Below are positions 1 to 8,561 of a DNA stretch of 29,890 nucleotides, one piece after another (position 1 is the stretch's first letter; each line of letters begins with the position of its first letter). The stretch comes from an uncultured Mollicutes bacterium (GTDB taxonomy: Bacteria; Bacillota_I; Bacilli_A; ML615J-28; CAG-313): contig UQAI01000016.1 in the NCBI GenBank assembly GCA_900538885.1, positions 1 through 29,890 of the forward strand, read 5' to 3'. The notes under the pieces are model-generated. The model saw only the letters and a list, made by a program, of their open reading frames with translations, was not told where the DNA came from and ran no database searches. A program made the translations under genes and the position numbers.

Positions 1-109
1 TTAATTATAAATTAAATTTCCATTAATTGATTTTATATGATATTATACTGAAAAGCATATAAAAAATTGTAAATTTATGCTTATAATAGTAATTTTATTA
101 ACGAATTAA
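1..109. other. AT-rich upstream region with a short direct repeat
   Basis: This stretch has no gene. It contains one copy of a 14-nt direct repeat (ATTAATTGATTTTA at 22-35, again at 105-118), 83 nt apart. The second copy contains the -35 element of the promoter at 110-138. No other structure is apparent. Confidence 0.5.
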
Positions 110-138
110 TTGATTTTAAGATGATATGATTGTATAAT
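110..138 (+). promoter_or_regulatory. sigma-A-type promoter for the 68-aa gene
   Basis: TTGATT at 110-115 and a perfect TATAAT at 133-138 are separated by 17 nt. The predicted transcription start near 145 leaves a leader of about 50 nt before the ATG at 196. Read directly from sequence; not tested. Confidence 0.7.
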
Positions 139-195
139 TTATGCACATTATTTAGTTTTTGATTATATAATGGTTAATTTGGTTGGAGATTATAT

Positions 196-402
196 ATGAG
201 TAAATACGAACCATTGTGGAATTGGATAAAAGAAAATGGAAGTAAAACATTTAAGTTAACGTATGAAGAAATTGAAAAAATTACATCATTCCCACTTGAT
301 CATTCTTTTTTAACGTATAAAAAAGAACTTCTTGAATATGGTTATGAAGTAGAAAAAGTATCATTAAAAGAACGTTTTGTTAAGCTTAGAAAGATTAATT
401 AA
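196..402 (+). CDS. small conserved protein of unknown function (68 aa)
   Basis: This is a short cytosolic protein with no signal peptide, membrane segment or cysteine motif. Its pattern (YEPLWNWI near the N terminus, then FKLTYEEIEKI, a PLDHSFL motif and a YKKELLEYGY helix) resembles a widespread family of 60-90-residue bacterial proteins with no assigned function. I recognise the pattern but cannot assign a role. The start is supported by a GGAG ribosome-binding site at 185-188, 7 nt upstream, and by the strong promoter at 110-138. The gene appears to be monocistronic; the next gene lies on the opposite strand, and the hairpin at 507-530 could terminate both. Confidence 0.75.
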   Translation: MSKYEPLWNWIKENGSKTFKLTYEEIEKITSFPLDHSFLTYKKELLEYGYEVEKVSLKERFVKLRKIN

Positions 403-506
403 AATGCACATTATTAAAGAATTATACTTGAAATAATTTGTGAAGAAGAAGTAAGCAAAAAATAAATGTATACTTAAAATGATAAAAACGGGATGATAAG
501 TAAAAA

Positions 507-530
507 AGAGAAATGTTTGAGCGTTTCTCT
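507..530 (-). terminator. intrinsic terminator of the EIIC-like gene (probably bidirectional)
   Basis: A stem of about 9-10 bp (AGAGAAATG at 507-515 with CGTTTCTCT at 522-530, one G-T pair) lies directly beyond the stop of the minus-strand gene. On the minus strand it is followed by a T-run (complement of the A-run at 502-507). On the plus strand it is followed by TTGTTCTT, so it may also end the 68-aa gene transcript. Confidence 0.75.
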
Positions 531-536
531 TTGTTC

Positions 537-1679
537 TTATACGGTTAAATCACCATCTTTTATGAGATTTAGTTTTCTAAATAGTAAGTCAATAGCATAT
601 ACTAGGATACCTGGTAGAATTATTTGAAGACCGAATATTCCTACCCAAGTTTGCCAGGTGTTGCCCATTGAACTGAATGTTCCTATTTGACCAACTAATC
701 CAGCTGTACCCATTCCCGCACTTGAACCTATGCATATGAGTTTTAGCCACATAGTTGAAATAGGACCAAGGATAGCACTGGCAATAATGGTTGGAAGCCA
801 GATTATAGGCTTTTTTAAAATGTTTTTAAATTGTAACATGGATGTTCCAATTCCAATTGATATGACCATACCAATGGAGTTGTCTTTTCTTGATTGTATT
901 GCAAAACCAATCATTTGGCAGCTACAACCAACAACAGCTGCACCTGATGCAAGAACTAGTCCTGAATATTCTGACATTGTGATAGCTTCATTTAAAGGGA
1001 TATCCCCAATATTGAAGACCATCGCCGCAATAGCAGCACTTGATATTGGGGCGGTTAAGGCCATACCCATAAGCACAGCAACGATTGCTCCCATAAGAAG
1101 TGGGGCAGTTTTTGTGCCAACATTAACAAGCCACTGTATACCATATGTAACGTAAATGGCAGGGTAACGAATAGTAATGGCAAAGACAGTACCTATAATT
1201 ATTCCAAATAAGGGAATAATAAGAATATCAACAGGAGTTTTTTTCCTAAAAATGAGTTTCATAAGTAAAGCAGTACTTATACAAACAAGGTAAATAGTTA
1301 AAGGATCACCAATTTGAAATTTATCACTAGTCTTAAATGTTTCAACAAAAGATGTAGGTAGAGAAAAGTATGAGGCAATGCTACCAACAGCCGCAATAAC
1401 AATTGTTACAAGTGGTGTTTGTTTTAAGGCTAAAGCGATACCAACTCCAATACCAGCACCGGTTAAACACTGAAGAATTTTTGCGACCCCATCTTTGCTA
1501 CTTAGGATTTTCGCAATAAACTGGCAAACATCATTGTCACCTTTTGAAAAAAGAGTACTAATGGTGCCTATGATTGTTCCTACAATTAATGTTGCGAAAA
1601 GTCCATAAGCCATTCCATTTAGAGTGGTTATTAAAAATGGTAATACTATTTTTTTTCTTTCTTGAATTTCTTCACACAT
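537..1679 (-). CDS. PTS EIIC-like membrane permease (EIIC_2 family)
   Basis: This polytopic membrane protein resembles the stand-alone PTS EIIC-type transporter family (PTS_EIIC_2). It has an opening NGMAYGLFATLIVGTIIGT segment, many Gly/Ala-rich membrane helices, and conserved ALTAPISSAAIA and SAGMGTAGLVGQIG stretches. No EIIA or EIIB domain is fused or adjacent, so phosphoenolpyruvate coupling cannot be inferred and the substrate is unknown. I take the ATG at 1679 (380 aa) because an AGGATG ribosome-binding site lies 7 nt upstream. An ATG at 1697 would add six residues but falls only a few bases from the expected transcription start and lacks its own site. It is the only minus-strand gene in the first 20 kb. 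Confidence 0.8.
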   Translation of the reverse strand: MCEEIQERKKIVLPFLITTLNGMAYGLFATLIVGTIIGTISTLFSKGDNDVCQFIAKILSSKDGVAKILQCLTGAGIGVGIALALKQTPLVTIVIAAVGSIASYFSLPTSFVETFKTSDKFQIGDPLTIYLVCISTALLMKLIFRKKTPVDILIIPLFGIIIGTVFAITIRYPAIYVTYGIQWLVNVGTKTAPLLMGAIVAVLMGMALTAPISSAAIAAMVFNIGDIPLNEAITMSEYSGLVLASGAAVVGCSCQMIGFAIQSRKDNSIGMVISIGIGTSMLQFKNILKKPIIWLPTIIASAILGPISTMWLKLICIGSSAGMGTAGLVGQIGTFSSMGNTWQTWVGIFGLQIILPGILVYAIDLLFRKLNLIKDGDLTV

Positions 1680-1707
1680 AAATTCACATCCTATCATAAT
1701 TAGTCAT

Positions 1708-1716
1708 ATTATATCA
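1708..1716 (-). promoter_or_regulatory. extended -10 promoter for the EIIC-like gene
   Basis: On the minus strand the sequence reads TGATATAAT, a perfect -10 with the TGn extension. No convincing -35 lies 16-18 nt upstream. Transcription would begin around 1700, which supports translation from 1679 rather than 1697. Confidence 0.5.
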
Positions 1717-1796
1717 AAAAAATTAAAAAATTGCTTTATTAGTGATTAGTTTAATGATAATTATGTAAAATTCGACAAGATTACAAGATAATTAAA

Positions 1797-1825
1797 ATGA
1801 CAAATTTATGCAATTGTGCTAGAAT
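1797..1825 (+). promoter_or_regulatory. promoter for the MATE operon
   Basis: ATGACA (1797-1802, five of six matches to TTGACA), a 17-nt spacer, then TAGAAT (1820-1825) with a TGC extension at 1817-1819. The leader is very short, with transcription near 1832 and the start codon at 1849. Confidence 0.7.
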
Positions 1826-1848
1826 ATATAAGACATAGGAAGGTTAGT

Positions 1849-3210
1849 ATGAAAAAAGAAAAGAATTTAACAGAAGGCAATTTGTGGAAGGGAATATTCT
1901 TATTTAGTATTCCTCTTATTGCCTCTAATATTTTGCAAGTATTATTTAATATTTCAGATATTGCGGTGGTTGGTAACTTTTCTACGATGAAGGAAAAAGC
2001 TTTAGGTTCGGTTGGTTCAACGGCTATTTTAGTAACGCTATTTACTGGCTTCTTAATTGGTATAGGAAGTGGTGTAAATGTCGTAATTGCTAATTTGGTT
2101 GGTAGACGTGACGATAAAGGCGAAAGAACCGCCATTTTTACATCTTTTTTTTGTTCTTTAATAATAGGAATTATTTTACTCATTATTATCCTAATTGGAG
2201 CACGTTTCTTCCTGATATTAATTGATACAAAAGTTGGGTTACTTGATGGTGCTGTTTTATACTTAAGAATATATGCTTTAGGAATGCCAGCACTTGCGAT
2301 TTATAATTTTGGTAATGGTACGTTTAGTGCCATTGGTAATACTAAAAAACCACTATTATTTTTGTTTATTGCGGGAATATTTAATGTTGGATTAAATTTA
2401 TTCTTTGTTATTGTTTGTAAACTTGATGTAGCAGGTGTTGCGATAGCTAGTATTATTTCACAATATATTTCGGCAATTTTAATTGTTATATCCCTTACAA
2501 GGCTTAAAAATGAACATCAATTAGTTTTTAAAGGTAATAAGTTTAATCATATTCAAGCTAAACAATTATTAAAACTTGGGGTTCCATCAGGTTTTCAAAA
2601 CTGTATTTTTGCGATAGCAAATCTATTTATTCAAAAAGGTGTAAATAGTTTTGATGAATTAATGGTTGAAGGTAATTCAGCCGCAACTAATTTTGATGCT
2701 TTAGTATATGACGTTATGGCAGCCTTTTATATGGCTTGTTCAAGTTTTATTGGTCAAAACTATGGAGCGAAGAAGAAAAAGAGAATCATTCAAACTTGTT
2801 TTATATCAATGCTTTATGCCTTTTTAGCCGGGGCAATCATAGGTATTTGTATGTATTTCTTTGGTAGTACAATGCTTAGAATATTTACTCAAGATGCCGA
2901 TGTAGTTAAAGCAGGTATGCGACGGATGAAAGTTTTAGGCCTTTCTTATATGATTAGTGCAGCAATGGATAATTCGATAGCCGCATCCCGGGGTATTGGT
3001 AAAAGTGTTATTCCAACTATTATTGTTATTTGTGGTTCATGCTTATTTAGAATTCTTTGGGTATATACTATTTTTGCTCATTATCATACAATTGAATCAC
3101 TATATCTATTATATAGTTTTTCATGGACCATTACGGGAGTTTGTGAACTTACTTACTTTTTAGTCCAGTACAAAAAGTTATATAAAAAGGGGGATATGGC
3201 ACTAGCATAA
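1849..3210 (+). CDS. MATE family multidrug/cation antiporter
   Basis: A 453-residue polytopic membrane protein of the MATE family (NorM/MepA/DinF type), which exports organic cations, drugs or metabolites in exchange for Na+ or H+. The opening KNLTEGNLWKGIFLFSIPLI and the following NILQVLFNISDIAVVG are the family's typical first helix, and the pattern repeats in the second half (LLKLGVPSGFQNCIFAIANL) as expected for its two-fold internal symmetry. The ATG at 1849 has an AGGAAGG ribosome-binding site 5 nt upstream. The in-frame ATG at 1816 lies within the promoter and is rejected. It heads an operon with the deacylase and flavin reductase-like genes (gaps of 19 and 4 nt). Substrate unknown. 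Confidence 0.88.
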   Translation: MKKEKNLTEGNLWKGIFLFSIPLIASNILQVLFNISDIAVVGNFSTMKEKALGSVGSTAILVTLFTGFLIGIGSGVNVVIANLVGRRDDKGERTAIFTSFFCSLIIGIILLIIILIGARFFLILIDTKVGLLDGAVLYLRIYALGMPALAIYNFGNGTFSAIGNTKKPLLFLFIAGIFNVGLNLFFVIVCKLDVAGVAIASIISQYISAILIVISLTRLKNEHQLVFKGNKFNHIQAKQLLKLGVPSGFQNCIFAIANLFIQKGVNSFDELMVEGNSAATNFDALVYDVMAAFYMACSSFIGQNYGAKKKKRIIQTCFISMLYAFLAGAIIGICMYFFGSTMLRIFTQDADVVKAGMRRMKVLGLSYMISAAMDNSIAASRGIGKSVIPTIIVICGSCLFRILWVYTIFAHYHTIESLYLLYSFSWTITGVCELTYFLVQYKKLYKKGDMALA

Positions 3211-3229
3211 AGTATAGTGCGTAATAACT

Positions 3230-3730
3230 ATGAAGAAAAATGAGAAAGCAAATGTATTAAAAACAAATGTTTACAAAATTTTAGATAAAATGCAAATCCC
3301 TTATTCTATTCACATTTATGTAGATAGTGATGCGATAAGCGGAATGGAAGTCGCAAATGTTTTGAATCAAGATCCTCATAAAGTATTTAAAACCTTAGTT
3401 ACGGAAGGAAAAAGTGGAAACCATTATGTGTTTTTAGTTCCTGTATGTGCAGAGCTTGACCTAAAAAAAGCCGCAACACTTATCGGTGAAAAGAATGTAA
3501 ACATGATTAAATCAAAAGAATTACTTGGTTTAACTGGTTATATTCACGGTGGATGTTCACCAATAGGTATGAAAAAGTTTTTTAAAACCACAATTGATGA
3601 ATCCGCATTAAAATTTGATACCATTATGTTTAGTGGTGGTAAAATAGGTTATCAAGTTGAAATGAAACTAGATGACTTAAAAAAAGTTATACAATTTAAT
3701 TTAGGCGATATTATAGAAAAGGAGTTATAA
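3230..3730 (+). CDS. ybaK: YbaK/EbsC-family Cys-tRNA(Pro)/Cys-tRNA(Cys) deacylase
   Basis: A 166-residue cytosolic protein of the YbaK/EbsC (prolyl-tRNA editing-like) family. Members hydrolyse mischarged Cys-tRNA(Pro) in trans, and some act on related aminoacyl-tRNAs. Family features visible are HIY near residue 27, the KTLV strand with its lysine (DPHKVFKTLV), VPVCAELDLKKAA and the GGCSPIGMKK loop. Length is normal for the family. The ribosome-binding site is weak (GTGCGTAATAACT before the ATG), so it may depend on translational coupling with the MATE gene 19 nt upstream. It is followed 4 nt later by the flavin reductase-like gene. The exact mischarged substrate cannot be read from sequence. 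Confidence 0.85.
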   Translation: MKKNEKANVLKTNVYKILDKMQIPYSIHIYVDSDAISGMEVANVLNQDPHKVFKTLVTEGKSGNHYVFLVPVCAELDLKKAATLIGEKNVNMIKSKELLGLTGYIHGGCSPIGMKKFFKTTIDESALKFDTIMFSGGKIGYQVEMKLDDLKKVIQFNLGDIIEKEL

Positions 3731-3734
3731 AATT

Positions 3735-4295
3735 ATGCGTAAAAATTTAGGACCGTTTACTTATCTTTATCCATTACCAGTTTTAATTATTGGTACATAT
3801 GATGAAAATGGCAAACCTGATGCGATGAATGCCGCATGGGGTGGTATTTCTGACTTTAAACAAGTTTCCATATCTTTAAGTTTGGAACATAAAACTGTTA
3901 AAAACTTATTGAATACTAAAGCATTCACCATAAGTATTGCTGATGAAAAACATGTAGTTGAAGCTGATTATTTTGGAGTTGTATCTGGTAATAAAGAACC
4001 AAACAAAATTGAAAAGGCAAACATGCACACTGAAAAAAGTGAATTTGTTAACGCCCCTATTATTTTAGAATTTCCAATGACACTTGAATGTAAAATGCTT
4101 GAATTTAATGAAGAAACTGGAATTCTAAAAGGTGAAATTGTTAACATATCAGTAGATGAAAAAATTATCGGTAGTGATGGTAAATTAGACCCTTCATTAT
4201 TTAATCCTATTACCTATGATCCAGTTAATAATACATACATTAAACTAGGAGAAGTAGTAGGTAAAGCATTTAGTGATGGACTAAAAATTAAATAG
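3735..4295 (+). CDS. flavin reductase-like FMN-binding protein
   Basis: A 186-residue protein of the flavin reductase (DIM6/NTAB, FMN-binding split barrel) family. The N-terminal PVLIIGTYDENGKPDAMNAA, the central SISLSLEHKTVKNLL and the FTISIADEKHVVEADYFGVV segment are hallmarks of this group, whose members bind FMN and either reduce it with NAD(P)H or act as flavoprotein oxidoreductases of unknown substrate. AGGAG at 3720-3724 precedes the ATG by 10 nt. It is the last gene of the MATE-ybaK operon and ends just before a clear terminator. Its functional link to the upstream genes is unclear. Confidence 0.85.
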   Translation: MRKNLGPFTYLYPLPVLIIGTYDENGKPDAMNAAWGGISDFKQVSISLSLEHKTVKNLLNTKAFTISIADEKHVVEADYFGVVSGNKEPNKIEKANMHTEKSEFVNAPIILEFPMTLECKMLEFNEETGILKGEIVNISVDEKIIGSDGKLDPSLFNPITYDPVNNTYIKLGEVVGKAFSDGLKIK

Positions 4296-4299
4296 AATT

Positions 4300-4327
4300 G
4301 GGCTCATTTTATTATGAGTCTTTTTCT
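4300..4327 (+). terminator. intrinsic terminator of the MATE operon
   Basis: A 7-bp stem (GGCTCAT at 4301-4307 with ATGAGTC at 4314-4320, one G-T pair, 6-nt loop) is followed directly by TTTTTCTT. It lies a few bases after the flavin reductase stop codon. Confidence 0.8.
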
Positions 4328-4347
4328 TAAATAAAAAAGGAAAACGC

Positions 4348-4376
4348 TTGCAGAAAAATGAGTTATAGTGTATTAT
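4348..4376 (+). promoter_or_regulatory. promoter for the B-repeat lipoprotein
   Basis: TTGCAG (4348-4353), a 17-nt spacer, then TATTAT (4371-4376). The start codon at 4408 has AGGAG about 9 nt upstream, giving a short leader of about 25 nt. Confidence 0.65.
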
Positions 4377-4407
4377 AGTAATGTAAAAAAATAAAAGGAG
4401 AAAGAAA

Positions 4408-7400
4408 ATGAATAAGAAAGTATTAAGATTTTTTATGTTTTTATTAGTTGTTTTCACTTTATGTTCTTGTAACTCAGAAAAAGTAAGTATTACAGGACAT
4501 GAGACAATCACAGTTAAAAAAGGTGAAACAATTAATCTTGATTTAACTATTACTGGAACAAATAAAAATTCAGTAGATAGTATTATTGCTAACTTAAAGT
4601 ATTCATCTAATGATACTAAAGTTGTAGAAATTAATGGCACAACCATTAAGGCTGTTGGTGTCGGCGAGGCAATTGTTACAGTTAAATGGACTGAAGACCC
4701 AACAATTTCTCATTCAACTAAAGTTATTGTAGAAGACTTACCAATAACTGATGTTAAAGTAAATGGTTTTACTTCAATCGCAATAGGCGAAAGTAGAACG
4801 ATCACTTATGAATGTGCTGAAAATGTAACAAATGTTGAATGGAAGTCAAGTAATGAAAAAATCGCAACAGTAAAGAGTGGTGTTGTTACTGCCATTGCTC
4901 AAGGCAAAGTTACAATCACATTAGTTGTTTCCAATAGTGTTAATAGAGTAGAAAAAACTATTGAAATCGAAGTATTCCAAAATGTTGCTTCAATCATTTA
5001 TGACTTAGATGGTGGAAACTTTGAAGGTGAAGTTTCTAGTACCTATGTTATTGGTACTGGTTTAGCTGAATTACCAACACCAATAAAAGAAGGATATAAA
5101 TTCTTAGGTTGGTATCGTGGTGATGAGAAAGTTGAAAACATTGGCAAAGAAGAAAATGAAACTATTAATCTAAAAGCAAAATGGGAATTAATTCCTGTTC
5201 CTGTTAAAGTTGAATATGAGCTAAATAGTGGTTCATGGTCTTGGACAACTGGTGAAGTTACAAATCCTAAAAATGGTATTGATAGTGTTAGTAATTTACC
5301 TGAAATCTTTATGAGTGAATTCTATTATTATTTAGTTGTTAATAATCTATTAGATTCTCCAAAAGTTCATCAATCACTTCGTGAAAAAGCTTATACTTGG
5401 GAAGACTTTAGTAAGAATCAAGGTGACCCAGTAGCTTTATATAATAATACTTCAACAGGCTATTATAGTGCACATGATGGCTATAGTGAATTATTCTGGG
5501 ATAGTATGGAAGATGGTATACCTACTGGTGGATTCTTTGGTACAAGTCCATACAAAGAAAAATATGCTAACTTATTAAAAGTTGTTATTCAATTAACCGC
5601 AATTAGATACTCAGATTTACCACAATCTTCAATTAATTATAAAGCTGGTTTCTCATTTATTCTTGATGGCTATTTCTATGGTACTCAAGGCTTAATGAAA
5701 AAAGGTACAAATTATGAAACATTTAATTTCTTAAGAGGTGTTATTCCTACTCCAACCATTACTTATAATGGTACAACTAAACAAGAAAATGTTTACGAAA
5801 TAGCAGAAGCAGAACCTAATTCAACTATTAATCTTGTTGCTCCTGTACGTGAAGGTTATGCATTTGTAGGTTGGTATACTAACAAAGACTTCACAGGAAG
5901 TCCAGTTACATCAGTATCTAAATCAGCAACTGTATATGCTAAGTGGTATGATTTAAATGCTCCACTTCCAACTCATAAAATTAATTATGTTTTAGATGGT
6001 GGTACACTTCCAGAAGGGGCACCTACAGAATATTCAGAAGGCAAAGGTCTAGCAGAACTCCCTGTTCCAACTAAAACTAATCACATTTTCCTTGGTTGGG
6101 TCATAAACCTTGGCACAAATGATTATGTAACAGAAATTAAAAAGACATCAAAAGTAGATGTTACTTTATATGCAGTATGGAAAGAATATAACGAAAATGA
6201 AAGATCAATTACTTATATATATGAAGAAGGTGAACTTCCAACTCATGAAGCTACTTCATTAGAAGAATTCACAAATACGTTCTTTGAAGAATTCTATGCA
6301 TGGAGTGGACAAACAGTAGGTCTTGAAAAATTTAAAGCTGCAGCTTATGCATCTTGGAAAGGTGGAGCAGCAGGAAACTATAAAGTTTATAAACAAGATG
6401 GTAAAGGTGTAATTGATGAAGGTTATTTCGTTAATGCTAAAGCCAATGCTCCATTATGGATGGCGTGGTTAGATGAATTTGATAAACAAGTAAATTCAAT
6501 TAATGGTGCACAAACTGCATGGGGATCAACTTATGTTGGTTACTTAAGACTTTATGCATTCTTTAACCAAACTGCATCATACTGGAATGCTGAAAGAACA
6601 GCAGCTGTTTATAAAGCTTATCCAATTAAAGAAAAACTAATTACTAAATATACAGTTGGTGAAGAAACTCCACTTGTTGAACTTGTAATTAATGATGGAA
6701 GAACATTCCTTGGCTGGTTTGATGAAGAAGGTAATCGTGTAACTACTATTACTAAAGATATGAATAAAGATTTAGTTTTAACCGCAAGATGGAGTGCTTC
6801 AACTCCAGTTGAATCATTTGAAATTGTAAAGGTTGACAAATTATTAAAACTTACATCTCATCAATTAACTTGGACATTCACACCAAGTGATGCTACAAAT
6901 AAACGTTTAAAATTCGCATCAAGCAACACTAATATTTTAACCGTAGATGAAAATGGTGTATTATTTGGTGTAAATACTGGTAAAGCAACTGTAACTGTAA
7001 CAGTTCTTGACAATGAAAAATTCAATGTTTCATTTGAAGTAGAAGTTTACACTGATCCATTTATCGATATTCAAATTGATGGATTATCAGTAATTGATAC
7101 AAAAGGTACAACTTATGTTAAAGCTGTATTATATGCAAGCACTGGTAATATTAAATTCAAGTCAAGTGATGATAGTATTGCGACTGTAGATGAAACAGGT
7201 TTAGTTACTGCAGTTAGTGCTGGTAGTGTTGAAATTACAGCATATCTAGAAGGAAACGAAGATGTTAAGATGTCAATTGTTATAGTTATTTTAGAAGATA
7301 ATGTTGATGAAATCTTTAATATTATCGCAAGAGCTCATAATAATGATATTCATGTAACTAGAGATTTAAATGTTGCATATGCATATCCTGCTGATGTTTT

Positions 7401-8427
7401 CACAAGTGTATCTGATTTATTATTTAATTATGATTACTTTGTTGATGAAAGCTTAATTATTCCTCTAGATGGCAATCATGCAAACCGTCCTGGAACAAAG
7501 ATTGATACAATGGAATTTATCACTGTTCACTACACTGCAGGAACACCAAAATCATCAAATGCAAGAGCAACCGCAAATTACTTCAACAATACTACAGCCG
7601 CATCAGCTAACTATTGTACAGGTAACGATGGTATCTTCATGTGTATTCCTGATGGTGAAGTAGCATGGCATGCTGGTGATGGCACATCAACTAAATTCAC
7701 TTGGACTAATACTGGTGTTGAAGCAACCGCAAATGTTAAACCAGTCTGGGGTGTAATCGCAAATTCTAGTTCTTCAACTGGATATTACTTCACTTTAAAT
7801 GGTCAAGCCACAACAATTGAAGTTCCTACAACTGGTGTAACTTCATCAGGAACAAAGAAAACAATGGTTGATCCATCTAAGTGTTTCACATTCTACGGAC
7901 CTGCTTGGAAGGTTGTAGATGGATACTACTATATGGGAACTACATGGGCATGTTTCACACAAACACTTGCTGGTGCCATCTCAAGTCGCGGTGGTAACCT
8001 TAACTCTGTAGGTATTGAAACTGCTTGTAATTTTGGTAGTGACCTATGGTATACTTACCAAATCACTGCTCAACTTGTAACAAGATTATTATATAAATAT
8101 AATCTAGATACAACAAGAGTAGTAGGACACAATATGTTCTCAGGTAAAGACTGTCCTCAAACACTACTTGCCAATGATGGAGAATTATGGTACAAGTTTA
8201 TGGAATGCGTAGAAGCAGAATATGAATTATACGCAAAATCAAACAATTATACAATCACTTGTAAATCAAATAATCCTGATATTTTACAAGATAATGGTCG
8301 TATAATAAATATCCCTAATTATACTCAAACTGTAAGTTATACTGTAACAGTTCAAAATAAGACTACTGGTGTATCTCAAAGCAAAACATTCACAACAATT
8401 GTTCATGGAGTTTACACAGAAAAATAA
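4408..8427 (+). CDS. surface lipoprotein with Ig-like domains, InlB B-repeats and C-terminal N-acetylmuramoyl-L-alanine amidase
   Basis: A 1339-residue exported protein. Residues 1-21 form a lipoprotein signal with lipobox L18-C19-S20-C21, so it is probably anchored to the outer face of the membrane. Two bacterial Ig-like (Big_2) domains follow at about 25-190. Then come InlB/Listeria-Bacteroides B-repeats (conserved EGYKFLGWY and VTLYAVW patterns) at about 195-790, two of them interrupted by long helical inserts. Two further Big_2-type domains span about 795-965, then an Amidase_2 domain at about 1030-1265. Its expected zinc ligands are all present: H1041 (VHYTAG), H1241 (VGHNMF) and C1249 (KDCP), with the catalytic-type E1204 in GIETA. 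The amidase carries a long insert between the first ligand and the GIETA strand. A final beta-rich tail closes the protein. Likely role: binding and cleaving peptidoglycan, of itself or of other bacteria. Confidence 0.87.
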   Translation: MNKKVLRFFMFLLVVFTLCSCNSEKVSITGHETITVKKGETINLDLTITGTNKNSVDSIIANLKYSSNDTKVVEINGTTIKAVGVGEAIVTVKWTEDPTISHSTKVIVEDLPITDVKVNGFTSIAIGESRTITYECAENVTNVEWKSSNEKIATVKSGVVTAIAQGKVTITLVVSNSVNRVEKTIEIEVFQNVASIIYDLDGGNFEGEVSSTYVIGTGLAELPTPIKEGYKFLGWYRGDEKVENIGKEENETINLKAKWELIPVPVKVEYELNSGSWSWTTGEVTNPKNGIDSVSNLPEIFMSEFYYYLVVNNLLDSPKVHQSLREKAYTWEDFSKNQGDPVALYNNTSTGYYSAHDGYSELFWDSMEDGIPTGGFFGTSPYKEKYANLLKVVIQLTAIRYSDLPQSSINYKAGFSFILDGYFYGTQGLMKKGTNYETFNFLRGVIPTPTITYNGTTKQENVYEIAEAEPNSTINLVAPVREGYAFVGWYTNKDFTGSPVTSVSKSATVYAKWYDLNAPLPTHKINYVLDGGTLPEGAPTEYSEGKGLAELPVPTKTNHIFLGWVINLGTNDYVTEIKKTSKVDVTLYAVWKEYNENERSITYIYEEGELPTHEATSLEEFTNTFFEEFYAWSGQTVGLEKFKAAAYASWKGGAAGNYKVYKQDGKGVIDEGYFVNAKANAPLWMAWLDEFDKQVNSINGAQTAWGSTYVGYLRLYAFFNQTASYWNAERTAAVYKAYPIKEKLITKYTVGEETPLVELVINDGRTFLGWFDEEGNRVTTITKDMNKDLVLTARWSASTPVESFEIVKVDKLLKLTSHQLTWTFTPSDATNKRLKFASSNTNILTVDENGVLFGVNTGKATVTVTVLDNEKFNVSFEVEVYTDPFIDIQIDGLSVIDTKGTTYVKAVLYASTGNIKFKSSDDSIATVDETGLVTAVSAGSVEITAYLEGNEDVKMSIVIVILEDNVDEIFNIIARAHNNDIHVTRDLNVAYAYPADVFTSVSDLLFNYDYFVDESLIIPLDGNHANRPGTKIDTMEFITVHYTAGTPKSSNARATANYFNNTTAASANYCTGNDGIFMCIPDGEVAWHAGDGTSTKFTWTNTGVEATANVKPVWGVIANSSSSTGYYFTLNGQATTIEVPTTGVTSSGTKKTMVDPSKCFTFYGPAWKVVDGYYYMGTTWACFTQTLAGAISSRGGNLNSVGIETACNFGSDLWYTYQITAQLVTRLLYKYNLDTTRVVGHNMFSGKDCPQTLLANDGELWYKFMECVEAEYELYAKSNNYTITCKSNNPDILQDNGRIINIPNYTQTVSYTVTVQNKTTGVSQSKTFTTIVHGVYTEK

Positions 8428-8447
8428 AATGAAAATATATAATCAAA

Positions 8448-8530
8448 TATATTTCCATAAGTCTTTTATAAGATAAGAATATAATAAAAGCTCTCTTAGG
8501 AAATAAAACTATCCCAAGTAGAGCTTTTTA
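8448..8530 (+). terminator. intrinsic terminator within a conserved leader-like element (copy 1)
   Basis: AAAAGCTCT (8486-8494) pairs with AGAGCTTTT (8520-8528), and an inner CTTAGG/CCCAAG helix extends the stem. The T-run TTTTT completes an intrinsic terminator 32 nt before the next gene. Upstream, TTTCCATAAGTCTTTT (8452-8467) can instead pair with AAAAG...CTTAGG, competing with the terminator. The same sequence blocks occur at 27780-27859. It may simply end the lipoprotein transcript, or act as an attenuator for the secreted-protein pair downstream. Confidence 0.65.
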
Positions 8531-8561
8531 TTTCATTTACAACATATAAAGGAGAAACCAA

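Noticed and set aside
730..1155. Long open frame on the plus strand antisense to the EIIC-like gene
   Set aside because: It has no ribosome-binding site or family resemblance, and it mirrors a well-supported membrane-protein gene on the other strand.
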